Numbered from the stretch's first letter, positions 40,975-50,965 are shown. The stretch: DNA of 64,000 bases from Enterococcus sp. ZJ1622 (GCF_011038845.1 NZ_JAAKDW010000004.1:1-64000); one strand, 5' to 3'. Notes: generated by a model not told the origin, from the sequence alone. A program made the numbers and translations.

Positions 40975-41011
40975 GAAAAAAAGGAGTTGTGCCGCTGTGG
41001 CGCAACTCTCT
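40975..41011 (-). terminator. Terminator after rpoZ
   Basis: On the minus strand GAGTTGCGCC pairs with GGCACAACTC (one mismatch) around ACAGC and is followed by CTTTTTTT. It ends or reduces gmk-rpoZ transcription before priA. Confidence 0.85.
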
Positions 41012-41027
41012 TTGAATCAATCCCAGA

Positions 41028-41333
41028 TCACAGCTTTTGTTCATCACGGATACGTGATTCTAATTCTTGCTGTTCGCGCTCTTTTTGCGCTTGGCGTTCT
41101 TCGTCTTCCATTCTTAAACGTTCCCGCTTTAGTTCAGGATGAGGATCATTTACTACGTTTCCTGCATCGATTTCTTCCAATGCTTGTCCAACGCTTTTTA
41201 CTGATTCAAAAGTATCCATCGTAGGCTGTGCATTTGCATCTAATTCATGCGCACGTTTGCTAGCTAGGATCACTAGAGAATATTTTGAATTGACACGATC
41301 TAATAATGAGTCGATTGAAGGTTTTAACATCAT
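41028..41333 (-). CDS. rpoZ: RNA polymerase omega subunit
   Basis: Assembly factor of RNA polymerase that clamps beta-prime. 101 residues with the family N-terminus ([20 protein letters not shown]) and SKRAHEL; the C-terminal third is a charged helix, as in other lactobacillales. It follows gmk by four bases. Confidence 0.93.
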   Translation of the reverse strand: MMLKPSIDSLLDRVNSKYSLVILASKRAHELDANAQPTMDTFESVKSVGQALEEIDAGNVVNDPHPELKRERLRMEDEERQAQKEREQQELESRIRDEQKL

Positions 41334-41337
41334 AAGA

Positions 41338-41964
<627 letters not shown>

Positions 41965-42072
41965 TCAACTAGTCTTTTTATACTTATCGTTTATTTTGCA
42001 CTTTTTTTCTGCAACTTTCAAGGTTAACTTTATTATAGACAGTATTTGGGAAAAAAGCTAGCCTGTATAAAA

Positions 42073-42840
42073 GAGGTTGTGACAGTGCCGTTCAGCTTTG
42101 AGGGATAAGAAAAATTTTGGGAAAATGGCTTCTCACATTTTTGCATAAATTTGACTTATCTCCGAAAAGCTGGCACTGGAACACCGTGTATGAGGTTGTG
42201 AAAGCAGCGCTTTGACCTGAGTATTAGAGAGGAAAAATGGAAAATAGTTGCCCATATTTTGCATTTTTATGAACTAATATCGAAGGTCAGCTACTTGAAC
42301 ACCGTGAATCAGAGGTTGTGATCCTGCCGCTTAACTCTGAGGCACAAGGAACAATTTCAAAAAACAGCTTCTCATGTTTGATGAATATTGTGACTTGTGC
42401 CCGAGGAGTTGGTAGGAGAACACCGTGTATGAGGTTGTGAAAAAGCTGTCCTGCATCAAGTAATAAGAACAGCCAAACAAAAATAGCTCTTCATATTTTT
42501 CGTTTGGTTGGGCTTATTACCGCAGATGCAAGCTTTTGAACACCGTTTATCAGAGGTCGTGAAAGAGACGTTCAGCCTTGAGCGATAAGAAGCGATTTTG
42601 AAAAATAGCTCCCCATATTTTACAAAATCGTGCCTTATTGCCGATAGGCTGTCTCCTTGAACACCGTTTAGTAGAGAGGTTGTGACAACTGCGTTCTGCT
42701 TTGAGGGCCAAGTAGGTACGTTGCATCATCGAATCACTGATGTTCTTCGTGATTTAACGCAATAAGAAAATTTTTGGGAAAATGGCTTCTCACATTTTTG
42801 CATAAATTAGGCTTATCGTCGAAAAGAAACGCGCTGATTC
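42073..42840 (+). repeat. Tandem array A of the 120-bp hairpin repeat, six copies
   Basis: Copies start at 42073, 42192, 42312, 42431, 42553 and 42676, each 119-123 bases long except the last. Each begins GAGGTTGTGA (GAGGTCGTGA in one) and the first five end GAACACCGT. Inside, an outer stem, a middle stem around (A)ATAAG/CTTAT(T), and an inner AAAATAG/CATATTTT-like loop can form one long hairpin. Arm sequences differ between copies but pair within each. The sixth copy has an extra 60-base inverted segment and lacks the end motif. The array fills the space between gmk and the gene at 42905; no coding sequence is visible. Confidence 0.9.
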
Positions 42841-42849
42841 CAAAGCAAA

Positions 42850-42871
42850 AGGCTGGGGATAACCCCAGCCT
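42850..42871 (-). terminator. Terminator after the 94-residue gene
   Basis: GGCTGGGG and CCCCAGCC form a perfect stem with an ATAA loop. On the minus strand it is followed by TTTTGCTTT. It ends the yicC transcript and borders repeat array A. Confidence 0.8.
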
Positions 42872-42904
42872 GCTGATGTTCATATTTTCGACTCGCACTC
42901 TTTT

Positions 42905-43189
42905 TTAAAAACCCATATTGGATAGTGTATTGACTACACCCATGATCTCGTCTTTTCTCGATTGTGCTTTTTCAGTAGGATCTTCTACTTCTTCTGTATC
43001 TATTCGAACGATAAACTTTCGATTCATCGTGACATATGTGCCATCATTGATCAAAATAAATAATTCGTTCTCTGTGAAACCTGCACAGGCATCTTGCCAG
43101 ACGTCAAATCCTTCTTTTTCGGAAGGTACTGTTCGTTTGACTACTGTTTTCCCGCTCAATTCATGAAATGTCACATCATAATACTTCAT
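42905..43189 (-). CDS. Hypothetical protein, 94 residues
   Basis: I do not recognise the family. The protein is acidic and without membrane segments. It starts MKYYDVTFHELSGK and is predicted to be mainly beta in its first 70 residues, with a helical end. GAGGCG precedes the ATG. It follows yicC by 14 bases on the same strand and shares its terminator, so the two are probably co-transcribed. Confidence 0.75.
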   Translation of the reverse strand: MKYYDVTFHELSGKTVVKRTVPSEKEGFDVWQDACAGFTENELFILINDGTYVTMNRKFIVRIDTEEVEDPTEKAQSRKDEIMGVVNTLSNMGF

Positions 43190-43203
43190 ATTTCTCGCCT
43201 CTT

Positions 43204-44094
43204 TTATTCGATATTTTGGACTTGTTCCCGGATTTTTTCCAAGATCGTTTTTGATTGTACTACTTGCGTTTTGATTTCGATTGCATTGGATTTAGACCCG
43301 ATCGTATTGATCTCTCGATTCATCTCTTGGATAAGAAAATCAAGTTCTCTTCCCACAGGATATTCTGCCGCGATCAGCTCATCCAGCTTCTGGATATGGA
43401 TCGCTAGCCGATCCAACTCTTCATGGATATCGCCTCGTTCCAGCAAAATAGCCAATTCTGTCAAAAGACGCTGTTCGTCTACTTTCGCACCCAGAAATTC
43501 TTCTAATTTCTTCTGATATTTCAATTGAAATTCCTGTTCATAAAGTTCGATGAAACTATTTAGCTTTGTCAAAACGCTTTTGAATTCCTCGGCGTTTTGC
43601 CGGATGACTGAAGCGAGTGCATCGCCTTCTTTTTTCCTGCTTGCTTCGATGGAATCAAGCGCTGCTTTCAGTGTTTCCATCGTTAATTCTATTAACTGTT
43701 CGTTGTTTTCATCTGCTTTTTCTTCGATGAATACAAAATCTTCTTTTACTGCCAGCCGTTCGATGAGGCGCCCGATCGATAGCTGATCTTGGCAACCGTA
43801 CCGCTCTTTAAGACCTTCGGATAACTGGTCCGTCAATGAATCAATCAAAGCCCAGTCGATAACGACTTTTTTCTTATTGTCTCCGATAAGCGAAAAATTG
43901 ACGAACACTTCAATTCTGCCTCGGCTCAGTTGCTGTTTGATTAACTGTCTCAGATCATTTTCAATGCCATTCAATACTTTCGGACTTCGTATCTGGATGT
44001 CTAAAAACCGTTGATTGACGCTTTTTATCTCAATATCAAGCTGATATTCTTCTGTTTCGCGGATGGCTTTGCCAAAACCAGTCATGCTTTTCAT
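43204..44094 (-). CDS. yicC: YicC/YloC-family endoribonuclease
   Basis: 296 residues with the family opening MKSMTGFGKA and the C-terminal block RELDFLIQEMNREINTIGSKS. YicC-family proteins cleave single-stranded RNA, and in E. coli YicC affects small-RNA decay. AAAGGA precedes the ATG. In many Firmicutes yicC stands next to gmk and rpoZ. Here the same order is kept, but the hypothetical gene and repeat array A lie between. Confidence 0.92.
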   Translation of the reverse strand: MKSMTGFGKAIRETEEYQLDIEIKSVNQRFLDIQIRSPKVLNGIENDLRQLIKQQLSRGRIEVFVNFSLIGDNKKKVVIDWALIDSLTDQLSEGLKERYGCQDQLSIGRLIERLAVKEDFVFIEEKADENNEQLIELTMETLKAALDSIEASRKKEGDALASVIRQNAEEFKSVLTKLNSFIELYEQEFQLKYQKKLEEFLGAKVDEQRLLTELAILLERGDIHEELDRLAIHIQKLDELIAAEYPVGRELDFLIQEMNREINTIGSKSNAIEIKTQVVQSKTILEKIREQVQNIE

Positions 44095-44112
44095 TCGACA
44101 GGGTCCTTTCTA

Positions 44113-44331
44113 TCACATATTTTCGATTGCTTTTTGGAGCTGCTCAAATTCTTCGTTCGTCAAGGTCAGTCCTTTCCCCATTTTTTCATGGTCTGGTGCC
44201 CAGTCACGAAGATCGAACTTCGGCGGACGTCCATTCCAGCTGACAAGGTTCAGTTCCTTGCGCCAGCCCTTGTTGTTTTCGGACAAAACAGCGATTTCTT
44301 CTACGATCTCATATGAAAATTCTTGTGCCAT
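44113..44331 (-). CDS. PC4-like (YdbC-type) single-stranded nucleic-acid-binding protein
   Basis: 72 residues. [40 protein letters not shown] matches the compact PC4/YdbC domain, seen in Lactococcus YdbC, which binds ssDNA. The physiological role is not settled. GGGGGAA precedes the ATG. It overlaps the 3' end of the patatin gene by 31 bases. Confidence 0.8.
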   Translation of the reverse strand: MAQEFSYEIVEEIAVLSENNKGWRKELNLVSWNGRPPKFDLRDWAPDHEKMGKGLTLTNEEFEQLQKAIENM

Positions 44332-45998
44332 ACACGTTCCCCCTTAAGATAATATAAATATACGATCAGCAATGTGTCAAATGGCTGGGCGCGCAGTTGA
44401 GCCTGCAATGTTGCCCGGTCTTTTTTCCAGAAAGCATCAGCTAATAAAGATACTTTTTTCTGGACATTCTCTACTTGATGCTGGTACTTCAAGTATCTCC
44501 GCCACTCCTCCGCACTCAGCTGGCCAATCGCTGGCAAGACAGATTCGGGAATATCGAAGCTTTCTGTCTGACAGATCGACTCGACCATCTCATCGACTTT
44601 ATACACTTTGTTCGGTAACAGGTACATTTTTTTTGCTAAAAGTTCCAGCATCGCCAATCCGCATGTTTCGATTTCGACCCTGTCTATATATAAGTTACGC
44701 ATTTTTTTCCAAAATTTTACGTCATCTAGAAAAGATAATTCAATTTCTTCTGTTTTTAAATCCTCCAAAAATTTCCGCCAGTAGGTTTCAGCCTTCTGGA
44801 CATCGTCGAAAGTATACCAGTTTCCCTGATAACAATGCAGTCTTTTTTTGGCTTCCAGATAACCCAATTCCATGTTCAACTGATTCCGCTGGCTGTCGAA
44901 TACCAGAAAGCTTCCTAAAGTCCACAATGTTCGACAATCCCACTGGACAAACTGGTCTGGTCTTTGATATTTCTTTGGAAAGCCCAGGCCTTGGACATTG
45001 ACGACAAATGCCTCTGTTGCCCCTTGCTGAATAGCTATGTCGATGGGAAGATCGTTTCGATAGCCGCCATCGATATATTTCGACTGGCTGATCTGGCGAT
45101 AAGCCATCGCAGGATAAAACGAAGCAGAGGCAAGAAGCCAGTCAGCCATTTCTTCTGGCGATTTTTCCTGGATACAGGTAACGATTTCTGAAAGATCCGG
45201 CAGACGAGTAGATACTGTGAATAATCGTGGCGTCGTTATCTGCTTGATTTTCTCTGTATCCAGATATTCGTCCAGCAGTTTTTCTAAAGGATCCGTCGGT
45301 ACACCTCGTTTGATGATCGCGGTCTTTGCCATCTGGCGGGTTTCTTGGAGGAAACGTTCACGAGGATCATCCGATAGGACACGACCTGGGAGTGAAAGAA
45401 CCTGGCTCGTTGAAAGGCGTGACCACAAATCAGCAGCTTTTTCAAAATCTCCTTGTAAAACCAACGCCCCATTCAATGCGCCGACAGACGTTCCAGTGAT
45501 GACTTCAAAGAAGATCCCCTGTTCCCTTAATGCTTTCCATACACCGATCTGATAAGCGCCATGAGCTCCTCCTCCACCTAATACAAGTGCTGTATGATAG
45601 GTCAAAGTCTTCGTCTGCTTTGCTATTCCTTCATACCCGTTTTTCTTAAAAATCAGCTGCCATTCCTCTGAAAGGCTGTCAGAAAATGAAAAAGCGCAGT
45701 TTTTTTTGAGGAAAAAACGTGCACAGCCTTCCAACAATTGAAAGAACGCTGACCAACTTGGAAAATCCCCGATCACAAGCAGATTCGTGAAGCAAGCGCA
45801 ATCCTCATCCTTTTCCAGAGTGAAATATATCGTTATTTTTTTAGCAGCTGCTTTCCATGTCTGCTGCTTTTTTGCTGCTTTCCAAAAAGCATCCCGACTT
45901 TCCTGATGGCTTTTAAAAAACGGTAATAGCTGTCTGGCACGCTGGACTGCTGGATACATCGCATATTTCTCCGACGGATAGACTTGCAGGATTTCCAT
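44301..45998 (-). CDS. Patatin-like phospholipase family protein
   Basis: Ser-Asp dyad hydrolase of the patatin family. The oxyanion loop [12 protein letters not shown], nucleophile motif GTSVG and the DGG motif with the catalytic Asp are all present, so the enzyme should be active. At 565 residues it is longer than minimal patatins: about 145 residues precede the core and about 200 follow. No signal peptide or clear membrane segment. Lipid acyl hydrolysis is expected, but the substrate is unknown. AAAGGAG precedes the ATG. The end overlaps the PC4-like gene. Confidence 0.88.
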   Translation of the reverse strand: MEILQVYPSEKYAMYPAVQRARQLLPFFKSHQESRDAFWKAAKKQQTWKAAAKKITIYFTLEKDEDCACFTNLLVIGDFPSWSAFFQLLEGCARFFLKKNCAFSFSDSLSEEWQLIFKKNGYEGIAKQTKTLTYHTALVLGGGGAHGAYQIGVWKALREQGIFFEVITGTSVGALNGALVLQGDFEKAADLWSRLSTSQVLSLPGRVLSDDPRERFLQETRQMAKTAIIKRGVPTDPLEKLLDEYLDTEKIKQITTPRLFTVSTRLPDLSEIVTCIQEKSPEEMADWLLASASFYPAMAYRQISQSKYIDGGYRNDLPIDIAIQQGATEAFVVNVQGLGFPKKYQRPDQFVQWDCRTLWTLGSFLVFDSQRNQLNMELGYLEAKKRLHCYQGNWYTFDDVQKAETYWRKFLEDLKTEEIELSFLDDVKFWKKMRNLYIDRVEIETCGLAMLELLAKKMYLLPNKVYKVDEMVESICQTESFDIPESVLPAIGQLSAEEWRRYLKYQHQVENVQKKVSLLADAFWKKDRATLQAQLRAQPFDTLLIVYLYYLKGERVWHKNFHMRS

Positions 45999-46230
45999 AT
46001 TCTTCTCCTTTTTTCTTTAAGTATACCAGTCCGATCGAAAAAGGTCATGATGTACCTATCTTCCCTTATACATCTGATTTTCTATGGAAAACAAAAATTA
46101 AAATGAAAATTTTTAGTATTTTCAATGAAAACGTGACTCTGTAATGGAATTTTAAAATAAAAGAAACAAGCTTTTTTCTACTAAATGTTGTAAAATGAGA
46201 GTGATTAAGGAAGACATAAGGAGGAGCATG

Positions 46231-47010
46231 ATGACTGAGTCAGTTTATGTACATATTGATACCACAAGTAATGCAGTTTTAACTAAAGGGCTGACTGCCA
46301 ATGATTTTGCAGCCAGTATCGTGCATTTTCCTCAAAATCTGCTTTTGTTGGACCCAGCAGCTTCTGCCGGTGAATATGAAACACATACAGGGCTGAAGAT
46401 CATCCGTGGCACGGAGAATATCCAGCGATTCTTTGCTTCTTCACGAAACAAGAACGGGTCGACCGATTTGAAATGGATCGACTTTTCCGATCTGACCATG
46501 CTGAAAGAACTGACTCCCTTAGAAATTTCAGAACTGTTATATTTCGGACATATGAAAACACATCTTCATTCACCGTTTTTTTACAAACTGCAAAACAATT
46601 TTGTCTACTTTGATTTGAGCGATCAGTTGAGCCGAATCTATTACCGTTATTTAGATGAGTTTTACCGCATATTCGCCAATAAACTGAGCTGGATCCTTTC
46701 AGAAAAGATCAACGAGAAAAAGTCTTTTTTCAGAAGAGAGATCCCCGTCGAAAAAATCAGTGTCGAATTATTAAAGAACATGCGCAATCTCATGCAAGAA
46801 GGCATCATCTTCTCATTCGATCAAGGCGGCTTGATCAACGGAGAATACCACATACCGATCTACGTGATTGAAGATTATATCTGGAAGCTTAAAGGAACTC
46901 GGTACCGTGAAGAAGAATCCATCGGTACGTTGATCTACCATTCTGGCAATCATCGCTGGGAATTGATCGGTGAAGCAGCTGACTTCAATTACAGTTCATT
47001 GAACATTTGA
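46231..47010 (+). CDS. Hypothetical protein, about 259 residues
   Basis: Not recognised. A soluble protein without signal or membrane segments, rich in aromatic residues (LHSPFFYKLQNNFVYFDLSD). It reads like an alpha/beta cytosolic protein. AGGAGG lies six bases before the ATG at 46231; an ATG three bases earlier is also possible. A TAAAAT -10-like box lies about 40 bases upstream. It stands alone, and repeat array B begins 12 bases after the stop codon on the same strand. Confidence 0.75.
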   Translation: MTESVYVHIDTTSNAVLTKGLTANDFAASIVHFPQNLLLLDPAASAGEYETHTGLKIIRGTENIQRFFASSRNKNGSTDLKWIDFSDLTMLKELTPLEISELLYFGHMKTHLHSPFFYKLQNNFVYFDLSDQLSRIYYRYLDEFYRIFANKLSWILSEKINEKKSFFRREIPVEKISVELLKNMRNLMQEGIIFSFDQGGLINGEYHIPIYVIEDYIWKLKGTRYREEESIGTLIYHSGNHRWELIGEAADFNYSSLNI

Positions 47011-47022
47011 ATAAATGAAGTA

Positions 47023-47733
47023 GAGGTTGTGACAGAAGTGGGCAGCTTCAAGAAATAAGCCGAAATTTACGAAAATTGCTTCTCAAATTTTCGTGGAATT
47101 TCGGCTTATTTTTCGGAGAAGTTACTTCTGGAACACCGTGTGAGGTTGTAAAAAAGCTGTCCTGCATCAAGCAGTAAGAACAATCAGATAAAAATAGCTT
47201 TCCATATTTTTCATCTGATTGGGCTTAGTGCCGTAGATGCAAGCTTTTGAACACCGTGAATCAGAGGTTGTGACAACTGCGTTCTGCTTTAAGGAATAAG
47301 GACACTGGACAGAAAATAGCTCCTCATATTTTCTTGTGCAGTGAACTTATTGCCGAGAAGCAGCAGGTGGAACACCGTTTATAGAGGTCGTGGAAAAGCT
47401 GTCCTGCATCAAGCAGTAAGAACAATCAGATAAAAATAGCGTTCCATATTTTTCATCTGATTGGGCTTAGTGCCGTAGATGCAAGCTTTTGAACACCGTG
47501 AATCAGAGGTCGTGACAACTGCGTTCTGCTTTAAGGAATAAGGACACTGGACAGAAAATAGCTTCCCATATTTTCTTGTGCAGTGAACTTATTGCCGAGA
47601 AGCAGCAGGTGGAACACCGTTTATAGAGGTCGTGAAAAAGCTGCTCTGCATCAAGTAATAAGAACAGCCAAACAAAAATAGCTCTTCATATTTTTCATCT
47701 GTTCATACTTAGTGCCGTAGATGCAAGCTTTTC
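47023..47733 (+). repeat. Tandem array B of the 120-bp hairpin repeat, six copies
   Basis: Copies start at 47023, 47142, 47264, 47384, 47506 and 47626. The pairs 47142-47383 and 47384-47625 are nearly identical two-copy blocks, pointing to a recent duplication of about 242 bases. The last copy is cut short before the GAACACCGT end. The array starts 12 bases after the 259-residue gene. No coding sequence is seen to 47854. Confidence 0.9.
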
Positions 47734-47854
47734 GAATAGATAGCGTTCCGCAAACCTCAAAAAAGAAGGCGCTTACTCATAAACTAGTGTATACTGTGTT
47801 TGTCATCAAAAAGCCCAGGATTTCAAAAATACAGCTTACAGGAAAGGATTTCTT

Positions 47855-48223
47855 ATGCCAATAGAGAAAGTTACAGATACTCAACGCACTACGGACAAGC
47901 AACAAAAAAAAGTATTCATTTTTGACATTACTTTCAGCTTTATCGCTACAGAAGGACTCCTGCAAACTCAATATCTAGAAAGAAAACTATCCAAGTTTTT
48001 TGAACAAGAACAGAAAAACATCACGGTTGAAGTGTATAATTCAAATCAGGTAGATAAAAAAGCAGCAGATGCTGATATCATCCTTTTAACTCCTTCCTTC
48101 GCATACGCAAAAGAAGAAATCGAGAAAAAGTTCCCGATGATTCCTGTTATCTTGATCACGAAGAAAGAATACGGGACTACAGACAGTCGTTCGTTGTCTC
48201 ATAAAATCGAGAAACGTCTATAA
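47855..48223 (+). CDS. PTS IIB-like protein lacking the phosphorylated cysteine
   Basis: 122 residues. From residue 19 the pattern KKVFIFDITFSF...TVEVYNSNQV...ADADIILLTPSFAYAKEEIEKKFPMIPVILITKKEYG follows the lactose/cellobiose IIB fold. In IIB the first strand ends in the phosphorylated Cys; here an Asp or nearby residue replaces it, and no cysteine occurs in the protein. It therefore cannot pass phosphate in the usual way. No IIA or IIC gene is nearby. AAAGGA is about seven bases before the ATG. A decayed or regulatory IIB relative is my best guess. Confidence 0.6.
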   Translation: MPIEKVTDTQRTTDKQQKKVFIFDITFSFIATEGLLQTQYLERKLSKFFEQEQKNITVEVYNSNQVDKKAADADIILLTPSFAYAKEEIEKKFPMIPVILITKKEYGTTDSRSLSHKIEKRL

Positions 48224-48257
48224 GTGAGTAGCGAAACTCCAATTAACGAAACGATTG

Positions 48258-48307
48258 TACCGGTCTCCGAAAATCAGACTTTTTGGTCTATCTTTTGGGG
48301 GCCGGTA
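48258..48307. repeat. Nested palindrome
   Basis: TACCGG...CCGAAAA and TTTTGGG...CCGGTA form an interrupted outer stem, with AGAC/GTCT inside. Fifty bases, lying between two small genes, and not part of the 120-bp family. It could be a bidirectional terminator or the relic of a mobile element end. Confidence 0.5.
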
Positions 48308-48329
48308 TCTATTTGATATATTTTCAAAA

Positions 48330-48622
48330 TCACAACTGATGGATATGATCTTTGCTTTCATTCCACAGTTCGTTTGGAGCATAGCGGTCATTTCCATTAA
48401 GTATGACCGTTCCATCTTCTGTTATATCTATAGATGCCCCTAAACCTGTCACATGAGGTGTTAACAGTACATTTTTTTCTTACCTTTTTTCATTGAATAT
48501 GCTTCAGCATGTTCTTTGTTTAGGTGAGACTTCAAGTACCTTGTTTCCCCGTTATCGAATTCAATTTTTAAGATAGTACTCATCATTTCTACGTTTACTG
48601 CTTTAGGCATTTGATTGTTCAT
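48330..48622 (-). pseudogene. Hypothetical small protein gene, frameshifted in an A-run
   Basis: A reading frame starts MNNQMPKAVNVEMM with GGGAGG upstream and stops at 48461 after 53 residues. A second frame continues at once from the run of seven A (plus-strand T 48472-48478) with LLTPHVTGLGASIDITEDGTV and runs to 48330. One extra A, or a -1 slip on the run, would join both into a 97-residue protein. The family is unknown. It may be a true pseudogene, a sequencing error in the homopolymer, or slippage. Confidence 0.65.
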
Positions 48623-48823
48623 GCGCTTTTCCTCCCATATATTTATAATTATTTTCATCCTGATCAAAGTTGGCATTGATTCTGTCCCCATGCTTATTTG
48701 AATTTTTTTTAGCTATCCTCCACTTTCCGACTCAATAGAAACCGCTTTCTAAAATTCATCTTAACATACTAGGATCCAATGCTCCACATCATCTTTCGAA
48801 ACGCATTGGAGTAGATGAAAAAA

Positions 48824-49063
48824 GAGGTCGTGACAACTGCGTTCTGCTTTAAGGAATAAGGACACTGGACAGAAAATAGCTTCCCATATTTTCTTGTGCA
48901 GTGAACTTATTGCCGAGAAGCAGCAGGTGGAACACCGTTTATAGAGGTCGTGGAAAAGCTGCCCGGCATCAAGTAATAAGAACAGCCAAACAAAAATAAT
49001 TCTTCATATTTTTCATCTGTTCATTCTTAGTGCCGTAGATGCAACCTTTTGAACACCATTTAT
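48824..49063 (+). repeat. Array C of the 120-bp hairpin repeat, two copies
   Basis: Copies at 48824-48943 and 48944-49063. The first is essentially the same sequence as the copy at 47506. The second resembles 47626 but keeps its end motif (GAACACCAT). The pair thus looks like a transposed or duplicated end of array B. Confidence 0.88.
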
Positions 49064-49069
49064 TCAAAA

Positions 49070-49106
49070 AAGGAGGGAGCTTTGACAAGTCTTTTGTCAC
49101 AGCTCC
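49070..49106 (-). terminator. Terminator of thiT
   Basis: GGGAGCTGTGACAA pairs with TTGTCAAAGCTCCC, with CTCC and a run of six T after it on the minus strand. It directly borders repeat array C. Confidence 0.85.
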
Positions 49107-49179
49107 CACAACTAATTATTTAAGTTCATATGTTCTATGGGCTTTTAATCATACTCAGTGAAAAGCCGCAACATCCGTT

Positions 49180-49746
49180 TTAATTTTTCCTTTTCTCCGG
49201 AACAAATAGTGCCGGCATCGTTTTTTGGATGATCAGTAGCACGATGATCGTCACCGCTCCCGTTGCGATACCGCTCGCTCCGTTCATTACAAGCGAGAAT
49301 AGCCAAGGATTCATTCCCCACAAAGCATAGCTTCCCCAGAAAACGACTCCGGCGACAAAATGCCAAAAATACCTTGCGCCGGCTCCAGCTAATGCACCTG
49401 CAATGATGGCTTGTCTCATTTGTTTCGGTTCATCTTTTGCAAAACTTGATTGGACCTTTCCTGCAAACAGCCCGGCAAACCCAGCAAATGTAAAAGCGAT
49501 CGGATATTCGATCAATACTTGTATCACACTCAAATAATAAACCTGCCCCGTTGGAAAGTGAAGGATCCCCCATATAAAGCCAGACATCACGCCTGCTTTC
49601 CACCCTCTCCTCAAAGCAAACAGTGTCAGTGGAATCTGACCTAATGAAATAGAAAAGCTACTTCCGATCTGAAGCGGGATAAACGACAAGACCATTGCTA
49701 ATGCCGCAACGATCGTTCCTTCGACCCATACTCTGTTTTTTTCCAT
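49180..49746 (-). CDS. thiT: Thiamine-specific ECF transporter S component
   Basis: Membrane substrate-binding subunit that works with a shared EcfA-EcfA'-EcfT module encoded elsewhere. 188 residues with six hydrophobic segments and the ThiT-like segment YFWHFVAGVVFWG, which holds thiamine-contacting aromatic and His residues. The ATG at 49746 is seven bases after GGGGGAAG; the frame is open for 44 codons further, but that stretch is the leader. A TPP riboswitch and a hairpin covering the ribosome site control it. Confidence 0.92.
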   Translation of the reverse strand: MEKNRVWVEGTIVAALAMVLSFIPLQIGSSFSISLGQIPLTLFALRRGWKAGVMSGFIWGILHFPTGQVYYLSVIQVLIEYPIAFTFAGFAGLFAGKVQSSFAKDEPKQMRQAIIAGALAGAGARYFWHFVAGVVFWGSYALWGMNPWLFSLVMNGASGIATGAVTIIVLLIIQKTMPALFVPEKRKN

Positions 49747-49753
49747 AAAAAAA

Positions 49754-49787
49754 CTTCCCCCTTGATGTCTAATCACAAAGGAGGAAG
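49754..49787 (-). promoter_or_regulatory. Hairpin sequestering the thiT ribosome-binding site
   Basis: On the minus strand CTTCCTCCTTTG can pair with CAAGGGGGAAG, which contains the thiT Shine-Dalgarno sequence, giving about ten pairs with one G-U. A second stem-loop lies just upstream (49816-49848, GAGACAA/TTGTCTC). No T-run follows either, so control of translation rather than termination is more likely. Confidence 0.7.
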
Positions 49788-49879
49788 CAGCATAGCTGAA
49801 TTCCGCATACACGGTGAGACAAAAGCAGCGACTCCTGCTCATTGTCTCAAAACAGCCGACTGGAAACAAACTGTCCATT

Positions 49880-49963
49880 CACAATTCCTACGCTCGCATA
49901 ACCGAAACAGGTACGAAGGGTTTAGAATCATCTTCAATCTCAGCCCGATTGGACTCCCCTTTG
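49880..49963 (-). promoter_or_regulatory. TPP riboswitch
   Basis: On the minus strand the sequence shows the THI element in order: GGGGAGTCC, GGGCTGAGATTGAAG, ACCCTTCGTACCTG, then GGTTATGCGAGCGTAGGAA. The CTGAGA pyrimidine-sensing loop and the GCGTAGG-like pyrophosphate helix are intact. It lies about 130 bases before thiT, which fits thiamine uptake. Confidence 0.93.
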
Positions 49964-49996
49964 TGATCATATTTATTTGTTTTATTTGTTCTTACT

Positions 49997-50965
49997 TTAC
50001 TTTTTTGTTTCAAACAAAGGACTTACTGGTTTGTTTTCGTGGATACGCTTGATGGCATCTCCCATCAACCCACCAACACTTACTTCATCGATCTTATCGA
50101 TTTTGCGGTCGTCAGGAAGATAGATAGAATCTGTGACAACCAGACGTTCGATCGCTGAATCTTCAATTCTTTGTAATGCTGGACCAGATAACACTGGATG
50201 TGTACATGACGCGTAGACACTTGTTGCTCCTGCTTCTTTCAGTGCATTGGCAGCCAAAGTGATCGTTCCAGCTGTATCGATCATATCGTCGATCAACACA
50301 CAAGTTTTGCCTTCGACTTGTCCGATGATATTCATTACCTCAGCCACGTTGGCTTTTGGACGTCGTTTATCGATGATGGCAATCGGTGATTTCAAGAATT
50401 CTGCCAATTTACGTGCGCGTGTCACACCGCCGTGGTCTGGTGAAACGACTACAACATCGTCGCCTTTGATCCCTTTTTCTAAGAAATAATTCGCGATCAG
50501 CGGCGCACCCATCAAGTGGTCAACTGGGATATCGAAAAAGCCTTGGATCTGTACAGCATGCAGATCAAGTGTCAGCATTCTCGTTGCTCCTGCTTTTTGG
50601 ATCATGTTTGCAACTAATTTTGCAGTGATTGGTTCCCGTGCGCGTGCTTTACGGTCTTGGCGCGCATAGCCGTAATAAGGCATAACTACATTGATCGTTT
50701 TTGCGCTGGCACGTTTCAAAGCATCGATCATGATCAGCAATTCCATCAAGTTATCATTGACTGGGCTGCTAGTTGACTGGATGACATATACATGTGATCC
50801 GCGAATACTTTCTTCGATATTCACTTGGATTTCTCCGTCACTAAACTGAGTAACAGATGATTTGCCTAATTCAACACCGACTGCTGCTGCGATTTTTTCT
50901 GCTAATGGGCGATTTGAATTTAACGCAAAAATTTTTAATCTTGGGTCAAAGTAATGTTTTGACAT
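49997..50965 (-). CDS. prs: Ribose-phosphate pyrophosphokinase
   Basis: Makes PRPP from ribose 5-phosphate and ATP for nucleotide, His and Trp synthesis. 322 residues with [24 protein letters not shown] and the PRPP loop DDMIDTAGT. The ATG at 50965 follows GGAGG by five bases. It follows glmU, as in Bacillus, and is close to purR, which senses PRPP. Confidence 0.96.
   Translation of the reverse strand: MSKHYFDPRLKIFALNSNRPLAEKIAAAVGVELGKSSVTQFSDGEIQVNIEESIRGSHVYVIQSTSSPVNDNLMELLIMIDALKRASAKTINVVMPYYGYARQDRKARAREPITAKLVANMIQKAGATRMLTLDLHAVQIQGFFDIPVDHLMGAPLIANYFLEKGIKGDDVVVVSPDHGGVTRARKLAEFLKSPIAIIDKRRPKANVAEVMNIIGQVEGKTCVLIDDMIDTAGTITLAANALKEAGATSVYASCTHPVLSGPALQRIEDSAIERLVVTDSIYLPDDRKIDKIDEVSVGGLMGDAIKRIHENKPVSPLFETKK

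Noticed and set aside
42073-42840. Tandem repeats as a CRISPR array
   Set aside because: Units are 120 bases with internal complementarity, without short identical repeats separated by unique spacers; no cas genes.
49747-49878. Upstream extension of thiT (44 further codons)
   Set aside because: The stretch contains the leader hairpins after the TPP riboswitch; the ribosome site and family N-terminus place the start at 49746.
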